A stretch of 64,000 nucleotides of DNA from the NCBI RefSeq assembly GCF_051020955.1, contig NC_135013.1:26377302-26441301 (forward strand), given 5' to 3'. A program made the position numbers and the translations under genes. Positions 37,001 through 46,000 of the stretch are shown here, piece by piece (within the stretch, counting starts at the first letter, position 1; every line of letters starts with the position of its first letter). Origin of the DNA: Megalopta genalis (lineage: Eukaryota > Arthropoda > Insecta > Hymenoptera > Halictidae). The notes under the pieces were generated by a model. That model did no database searches, was not told the DNA's origin, and worked only from the letters and a program-made list of their open reading frames with translations.

Positions 37001-40000
37001 TCGGGCCGGATTTTTCGACGGGGACTCGGCTTAATCGCCGATCGGGCCGGGCTGCGGCGGCGATCGGCGATCATCTATCAGCGTCCGCGCTGTCGCCCCG
37101 GCCTAGCCGCCGCCAAAGATTGCCTATGCATTATAATTTGGTCGGGCGAACACGAGTAGCGCCGGGTGCCGGCCTTTTATTTTTCGAAATATCGGAAAGC
37201 ACGGCGGGACGATCTCCGGCCGCCACCGGTCCCGGCCTCCTCTGCGATACAACACCGTGTAATAACCGAGGCCGGGGCCCGAATAGAATTTTTCCTAAGG
37301 TCTAAATCGATTTCACGAGCGTCGAACCTCTCCCGGCCCGAGCGGGACGCGCGTTCATGAATATGAATAATTCATAATTAATCGACGATTCGATTTTCGA
37401 GAATAACACCGGGGGAATGAATGGGTCACGGAGCGAGCCGGCCCCGCTGCATAATGCGATGCATAAATGCATGGGCGCACGCAACGCGCTCCCCGCTTAA
37501 CATAGATACGCATCTGACAATGAGAAACGCATCGACACGCCAACGCATCGTGAGTTTCGTGACGCCCGCGCCGCGCCGCGCCGCGCCACGATATACCAGA
37601 CGACGAACACGAGGACGTGACGATGCAACGCACGCATGCAGCCACGCATGCACCGCGGCTGCATCAGCTTCTATGCGAGCGTCCGACCGGGGGTGACCGT
37701 CCGTCGGACTCGATCCGCCGATCCATCGCGTCGGTCCGGATCGAAGCGAAATCCGACCGGTATGTATTCCTTTCGGCGCGATCGCTGATTTTAAAACCCT
37801 CCTCGGGACTGCGATGCTCTTTTAGATACGCCCCGAAGAGATGCACTTCTTGATACACTTCTCGACGATGCCTCTCGATCGGCCTACCGACGATCGAATT
37901 TATTCGAAATTCTTGCTTATTCAACGGTTACGTGACCGATGTCGTCGATTGGATGAGTTCGATGCACCACCAATGGAAATGATTTGGGACTGGGGTTGGC
38001 TCATGTGCAGCTCGCACAAGTGCAGATACAATCCATGCTAGTTGTACCTGCATGAACAGAGGCTGAATAAATATCTATTTCGTCTCGTAACTATTTTAAC
38101 GAATTGAATATGATATTGTTGCGAATTACGCATTTCTCTCGCGTCGCGGCATTTTATTTACAATAAAGAATATTAACTATAACACAATTCGATTCAATAA
38201 CAATTCAGATCTTTCAGAAGCGGGATGTTGATCGTTCGACGGTCCGATCTCGACTCTTCGATTGTCCGTTGATAACACACCTCCGTGGCAACTCCTGTCT
38301 TCTATTATTCTTTAAGGAGTCGTTCACAACAGGGCAGTTTCTCATTACAGCGACTTGATTTGGACAAGTCGCCGTAACAATATTATAACAATCTTGAATT
38401 CTTGTAATAGTTTCATCGTTTTCGCACTCATCGATGCATGTCTTTGCAAAAAATGCATAAAATCCGCAGTCTACTTATGATTGTAACAGTGATGTATATT
38501 GTCTGCAGTAGCCCAGTACCGTCTCGTTGCGATATTATACAAATGTAAATAGAAAATTTTATAAAATTTCCCAACGGATATCACACCTCGGATATCACCG
38601 CGCTGGTTAAAGCTCGCTAGAATTATTTCTCAAAACGAGTCCCGACGATGAATAATAACTTAAAATCTTCGAGCATAGTTACTTTGATTCCCCGAGCGGC
38701 CGGCTACGCATTTCCAAACGCACGGATCAGAGTTCTCCTCGCCGCTTTCTCTCGGGCCGATGCGTTTTAATTAAGGGGCGATTCGAAACCGGTGAAACAC
38801 GTAATTCCCGGCTCTCGAGATGCGTTATCGCGTTGTTTATGAGTCACCGGCTCATAATTCCTCGGGCTCTTACGGTTCGGATAAGAGAAGGTTGACGACC
38901 CTTCCGTCGATCTAGGCTCCAAACGATTTCCTGGACCGCATTCGTGGTTCTGCCCTGGATCCCATTAGGGATCCACCGGGACGCGGGATCATTTCAAACT
39001 GTTCTGTGTAAAACACTCTCCAATTTTTCATTAACACGTTCCGTGCCGAGCTTTTTTTACTCGAATCTTCACACTTTGATATTTTACTAAAACTTGATGT
39101 ATTACGTGCAATTATTAATTCTCGTACACATAACAACGTAACAAAAACTTATCAACGCCCATTCTTGCGGTGGAAATTGATTCTTCGGTTCTAAATTTCT
39201 TGTAAACAATTTCTTCAGTTCACTAAGTAAACATGCAAGCGTGTACCATCGATGGTACACGTGGCACGGAACGTGTTAATCTATAATTCGTTGTTTCTAA
39301 ATGTTCTATCACGTTTCAAAGTAATTTTATCATTATCGATTTTGTCCATATTTGAAAAACTGTTGAAAGTGTTATCGAGTCGCGACATTCAATTTTATAC
39401 GTATAGGATAGGATATAATATAATATATTAGGTCTACCGGAAAAAGAGTTTTCTGTCCGTTTGTGAGAAATGAAAGGAAAAATAATAGATTTTTCGTAAA
39501 TTTAGTAGTATTTATTGCACAATATAATTTCCGTCGTTATTTATGACCTCTTGCCAGCGTGATGACAATTTGCGAGCAACATTTTTCAAAAATATATGTC
39601 TCAAACGAATATGTGCATATCTATTGAAATTTGCAATGACATTATCAGACAGAACTTTCCGGTAGACCTAATATTTATGTATATATACTACTGTACATAA
39701 TATGTATGTACTACACTTATTGTATATACCACATGCTATATTTAATGTATAATTATTATGTTTGTTTTTATTATGTAATCATTATGTACATTAATTAATG
39801 TATAATTGGAGATATTACACATATCAGGAGAGATTTGTCTCCTGACATTTTAATGACTGATATTAATAACTAAGAAGTAAAAATATCTAATTTTCATCAA
39901 CAACTGAAATTGTCCAGAAACAACAAATCACAGATTACGAGACCGCGTATTGCTTAACAGAGAACAATTTACTCATCGAAATCGAATTAATTGCATGGAA

Positions 40001-43000
40001 AGTACAAGCGATTCGACGAAGTAATGGTTTTCGCGGCTTTATTTCAAAACTGCGATAGACCGGATAGACCTGTCGCCAGGTCTGTTAGGCGAAAAGGAGA
40101 AGCGAGAAAAATGATGCTTCCAGCAGGAGAAATCTTTTATTTCTTCGTCTCGCTTCTGCGATCTCGATCGAAACGTCGTTGGCCAATGGGAAACATGGAC
40201 GCGACGTCCGACCCGTTTCCAACGCGATCCCTACCCGCCGTCGAACCGCAAGCGTCCTCTCTGAAAATGCACCGATGCAACCGGAGCCCCGTGTTGCATC
40301 CCCTGCTCGCTGTCCTCGCGCGAATCACGGCAATTACGGTGCAACAAATTGATCGTTAGCGGCCGGGACGCGCACAGGGGCGACCAGTTTTATTGCGATT
40401 ATACGCCGGCCATGATAGATACGTGTATTCGTGGCTCGGAGGCAATTAACCGTGGATCGTCGATGATCAACGGCGCGGCGTGATCCACGGCGGAGTCCCC
40501 CGGAGGATTTCTCGGTGGATCCGGCCACCGTCGCGTCGCCGTCGAACGAATGCAAATTCGCGCGGTCCGCGGCGGACGACGACGGGCCGCTCGCGACTTT
40601 CTCTCGTCTTTTATCACCGCGTTGAAATTAAACATTAACACGCCGATTAACGCGACGCCGTCTGGCCGTCTAGATGGCACGATCGTCTTTGATGGTTGGC
40701 TGCTCGCGTGCCTCCCGAACGCGTGTACTGTATAATTGCTATTGATTTACTTATCGAAATGAACGCGTGTAACCGTTCAGAGCTCGGCTGCTCGGTAAAA
40801 TTGTTGTTGACTCGTTAGAAAGTTAGTCGAGCCACAGCGCGGTTGACAATGGACGAAATTAAGAAGAAATCATCGCTTTGTATCTGTTCGAAACGGTGTG
40901 CACGATGTGACAAAATGTCTGAATAATCATATTTAGCAACAGAATGCTCAAAGCAGCAGATTAATTTCAAGCGAGATCCCCGAGCGAATTGTTTACATTA
41001 ATTTATTAACAAAAGGCCGCTTTACGAAGTTAATATTTATGGAAAATGATGGCAAGCCGTATATGATTGTGATTAATCTACAAGAAATTTGATGATACTT
41101 ATGTGCGAAGCAATAATTGTCTCGAAATTAAATAATTTAATTTAAGATTAAATTAAGGTTAAATTAAATTAAAAGATTAAATTTAAGATTAAATTAAGAT
41201 TAAATTAAATTAAAAGATAAAATTTAAAATTAATTTAAGATTAAATTAAATTAAAAGATAAAATTTAAGATTAAATTAAATTAAAAGATAAAATTGAAGA
41301 TTAATTTAAGATTAAATTTAAGAAATCGATTCTCTGAAAATCGATTCACAAGAAATCGATCGAAATACTATGTATAAAAGTAACTCAATGTTAAGTGTAC
41401 AATATTTATAACGCTATCGAAATACTAATTACAGTATCTCATGATGAGATGCTGCCTATAAACTTTTAAATTAGATTAAAGAATCGATTAGACAAAAATT
41501 TCGAAAAATCGATGCTGTAGAAAATCGATTCAAAATCGCAGATCTTTAGTCTCTGGTCCCTCGTACAACTATCGCCGGGTCGTCGCTGACCCGCGTCGCC
41601 GAGTCTCCGAGACTCGATCAATTTTCGAAAGGGAATCTTCAACGTTAAGTATATTATGCGGGTCGAGGACGACCCGCTGCGAGTTCGAGGATCGGCTGGA
41701 AGCCGCGACGAGCGTTCCCACTGATTGTGAGCCTACGGTCCGTAGAAAAATCCACTCGATCACGATCGATGAGTTATCATTCGTGGCGCGGGCTCGTTAT
41801 CTATTATTCGAAGAGGATTCCGAGCGACGGAACGCAACGCCTTAATGCGCGGCCGATAGAAGGAGCCTTAAGGACTACCGGAACTTATTCACGTCGATGT
41901 GTTCCCCTCGATGATGTCCTGATTGGACATAATGCTGCGTCATAATTCAACGCACAAAATGTATGCTCCGTTCGAGGACGTGATTTAGCCTCGCCCGCCG
42001 CTGCCTCGCCGGATCGTTGAACCGCGCATTATGCGCCTGAAAAATCGTTCTCTCATCCTAGATCGTAGACCCAACTGGCCAGACCTTGAGATCGTTAAAA
42101 TTCCCATCTTGATTTACGTCGTTTTTAATGTCACTCTCCAGGCACGGTTGCGAATTCTGATGTCGGGCTTTCTTTCAAATTATCGCGGAAGCTTCGCGGT
42201 TGCCGAGTACGGTAATGTCTCCCTAACTGACGCTCAGATTCTGCACGAAAATGGACAATTTCGGGAGAGGAGATACGATTATTCGTGTTTTGCTTCTCGT
42301 TTTTATAGTTGTGTTCTCATGGTAGTAGAGAACTCGAACGAAATATTTAAACAATAGAATATTTTGTTATCACGTTATTACAAAAGGTTATTGCAAATTT
42401 ATGATTAATTTATGATTAAGTACATTCGCTTTGCTAAGTACAGCAATGTCTCCCTAATTGACGCTCAGATTGTGCACAAAAGTGAACAATTTGGGAAGAG
42501 GAGATACGATTATTCGAGCCTTGCGGCTCATTTTTATAGTTACAAATTCTCCACAATTATAAAAACGAGTCGCAAGGCTCGAATAATCGTATCTCCTCTT
42601 CCAAAATTGTACATTTTTGTTTAGAAGTTGAAGGAAAATTAGTGAGAATTTATTGTTTTCAACGGTCTGCGAAACGTAGATGCGAACCGTATACCATGGC
42701 ACGGGGATTATTGCATTTAATTATTGGTTATTTTTTATACAAAAGACAATTTGCCAGCGCACAACATGTAAAAATGAAATGCTTTGCAACCAAAAGAAAT
42801 TGCTTCGCAGAATATCATAATTAGTCGCATCATTTTCTATAGTAATTTTGTTTCCTAATTTTGTATTATTTTAGTTAACATTTTGTTATGATGAACCAAC
42901 AAATAAAAGACATCGCATAATGAGCCTAGCCATAATTTGTGTCACTTTTATAGTCCATTGGGAAAACTATTTTCCATAAAATTCCAAAAAAGCTACACAT

Positions 43001-46000
43001 TCTTATGCATTTTTTAAATGATTTTTATTCATTTCACGTCTGAACAAACTAAAATAAACAGTTATATACTACAATAATATTTACTCTTAGCAATCTTATG
43101 GTCCTGTTAGGGTTGAGGAAGTTACAAATACTATGCCATTGTTTCTTCGCCTATTTCGGGGACACCCCGTGTAGAACGTTTTTCGGGAATCTTCAGACTC
43201 CAAGATTGCTGCACTGTTCTCTTGCACAAGATCTCGCTTGTATTATTATTTTATTAATCTATTTATTATTTAATTAACCTCGCGCGCTCGTTCCATCATT
43301 CTTTTATTTATATCGTTATCTCTGAATATCGATCCATTTTCGTTTCCACGCTGTGACACGAATCCGAGAGAATTTACTGCGACGCCTAATCGATGGCCGG
43401 TTTCGTCGAAACCGCGAAATCTTTCTGGCAGCGGAGATCGATCGATCGGCCGAATTACAGTAAGAATGACTGGCGGATAGAAAAAAAAGGTAATCGAACG
43501 ACCGTTTCCAGCACGGCTCTCGTACGAAACTGGCGTACACCGCCCCTCGGACTCGACTCATTCTTGTATTATGCTTCATGCATTATACATGGCCCCCAAA
43601 CCACAGCCTCCTCCGTATCTTGGTCATTGTATTTTAAGAGCCAATTCTACCGCACCCGTTTTGCTTCCTTTCAGATCCGCGGGGCACTCGAGAATTGGGA
43701 CGGCGATACCTTCAAATCGGGTGAGTACGCCAGACTTCTTGTCCTCGAACGAGATTCTAGGCCCCAGCCTCGGCTCGGGGATCGAACCTCGCTCGAATCT
43801 GGAATACTGTAGCTGCTCCGGGGACCCTGGCAGGCCCGCCGTATCCCTCCGCGGGCCCAAATGTTCTTTCTGTCCCCTGAAAGCGAGAGCGCCGGAGCCG
43901 AGCCTCTTGATCAATGACTGACGCGATTATTGCAACGAGAAGGAGAAAGTGCAAAGCGGAGAATTATTGCGACCTTTCGAGCTGCATTTTTCGGGGGAAT
44001 AGTCTTCGTATATATCAATTATTAACAAGTATATGTATATAAATTCAGACTTGTATAAAAGACGTCGATATTTAGTTTAAATGTTTCAAGAAGTTGGATG
44101 TACGATCAGGGACAAATATGTGTGGACACTCTTTTAAACTGGTCTAAATGACTTGAATTTTTTTTTTTAGATTATAGTGGGACTAATTTACTAGATAGTA
44201 ACTAAAATGCATTTTTTAATTCTGCGGTTACTTGCAATGATAATAAAAAAATTAAAAAACCGTTTCCTTTTAATTTTCTCGTCTGAGCCTGGAACGAAAA
44301 TGTATAAAATGCATTTTGTATACATATAATATGCATGATGAAAATTTCATCGAAATTGGTCGACGTTGTTTATGAGTTACGAACAATTAAAGAACGCGAG
44401 AATCGCTGCGTTGTCCCGATTTTTGACACTTTCGACCGATACCAGTCAGGAATCTGCAGTTTTTTAAAATCTTTCAACATTTGCAGCTTAACTCTGACCT
44501 AACCGATTATAAAAAGGCATAAGAGGTTTCATTTCTTTCGGCATTCCAAGAAATAGAAAAATTAGAAAAACCGTATTATAGTCATTGTGTAATAGATTGG
44601 TCTTTTTCTCATCTAACAAAAATTCAAGTCATTTGGTTCAATTTTAAACGAGTTATACTGTTTCAAAGAGTGTCCACATATATTTCTCCCCAAACAGCAA
44701 GTAAAAAGAAACTATTTAATTTGTCGCGAAAACTTCGAATGTCATTTTAATGGGCACAGTAATTGATACACTTACCTAGGAATTGATTGCCCCGCGGTGC
44801 AAGTTGCTCGAGTCTCATCTGACAAAAATTCAAGTCATTTAGTTTAATTTTAAACGAGTTATACTGTTTCAAAGAGTGTCCACATATATTTCTCCCCAAA
44901 CTGCAAGTAAAAAGAAACTATTGAGTTTGTCGCGAAAACTTCGAATGTCATTTTAATGGGCACAGTAATTGATACACTTACCTAGGAATTGATTGCCCCG
45001 CGGTGCAAGTTGCTCGAGTCTAATCTAACAAAAATTCAAGTCATTTGGTTCAATTTTAAACGAGTTATACTGTTTCAAAGAGTGTCCACATATATTTCTC
45101 CCCAAACAGCAAGTAAAAAGAAACTATTTAATTTGTCGCGAAAACTTCGAATGTCATTTTAATGGGCACAGTAATTGATACACTTACCTAGGAATCGATT
45201 GCCCCGCGGTGCAAGTTGCTCGAGTCCTTTAATCGCGGCCTAACGCGATAATTGCTGATAAAAGAGAAAAATTCAAAATAGAAGGTCATTGCCCTTCGGA
45301 AAAGTTCCGAATGGAAAACCTGCATCCAGTGCCTGGTCCAGATGGTCAAATAACCTCCACGAGATCGTAAACACCCACGATACCATTAGGGACCGAGGGA
45401 CACGGTCACGAATTTCGCTGAATGCTTCGTTCGCGACGAAAGCGGAGAAACAGGGCCCCGCGAATTTGACGCGGTCCCTAATGAATTCGTGGTTTACTGC
45501 ACGAGGAAGTCTACGACGGCCGATAATGGAGTCGGTCCTGATGGAAAGAGAGAGGAAGGAAGAGAAAGAGAAAGAGAGAGAGAGGGAGAGATAGAGAGAG
45601 AGAGAGAGATTCGATGGTAAATCATATTCCCGGTGCGTGAGCGTGAGCGTCCGTGGAAGGCTTTCTTCTTCCGTGATGCTCGGGACCCCACCAGACGAGG
45701 AACCGACCACGGAAAAGAGAGAAACAGAGAGAAACGGAGAGTCGATCCTCAAACAGAAACGAGTTTCGTAGGGAAGAGATAGCGGGATGATGTATTGCCG
45801 GATCGAATCTCTCGAAGACGATTTCGGACGTGTGCTCGCGTCCGCGCGGTCTTCCATCATCGCCGACCAATTTTTCGCCTAACCCGTTACACGCGAATGC
45901 AAACAAAACGGGTTTACCACTTTCTCGAACGCGGGAGACAATGTTCGTCCAGTTTACCCAACTTTCGTTCGTCCCGCTCGAGTTTTTGTCGGCATTTTTA

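Larger units (their letters stand above)
10708..43674 (+). other. 33-kb intron of the RhoGEF gene
   Basis: It is bounded by AGG|GTGAGT at 10708 and TTGCTTCCTTTCAG| at 43674. It is filled with TTAA elements, hairpin MITEs, mariner remnants, tandem arrays and GC-rich islands (about 11700-12960, 17400-18300, 22250-23130, 25640-26250, 35880-38040, 40000-40800). No other gene inside it is well supported. Confidence 0.8.
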
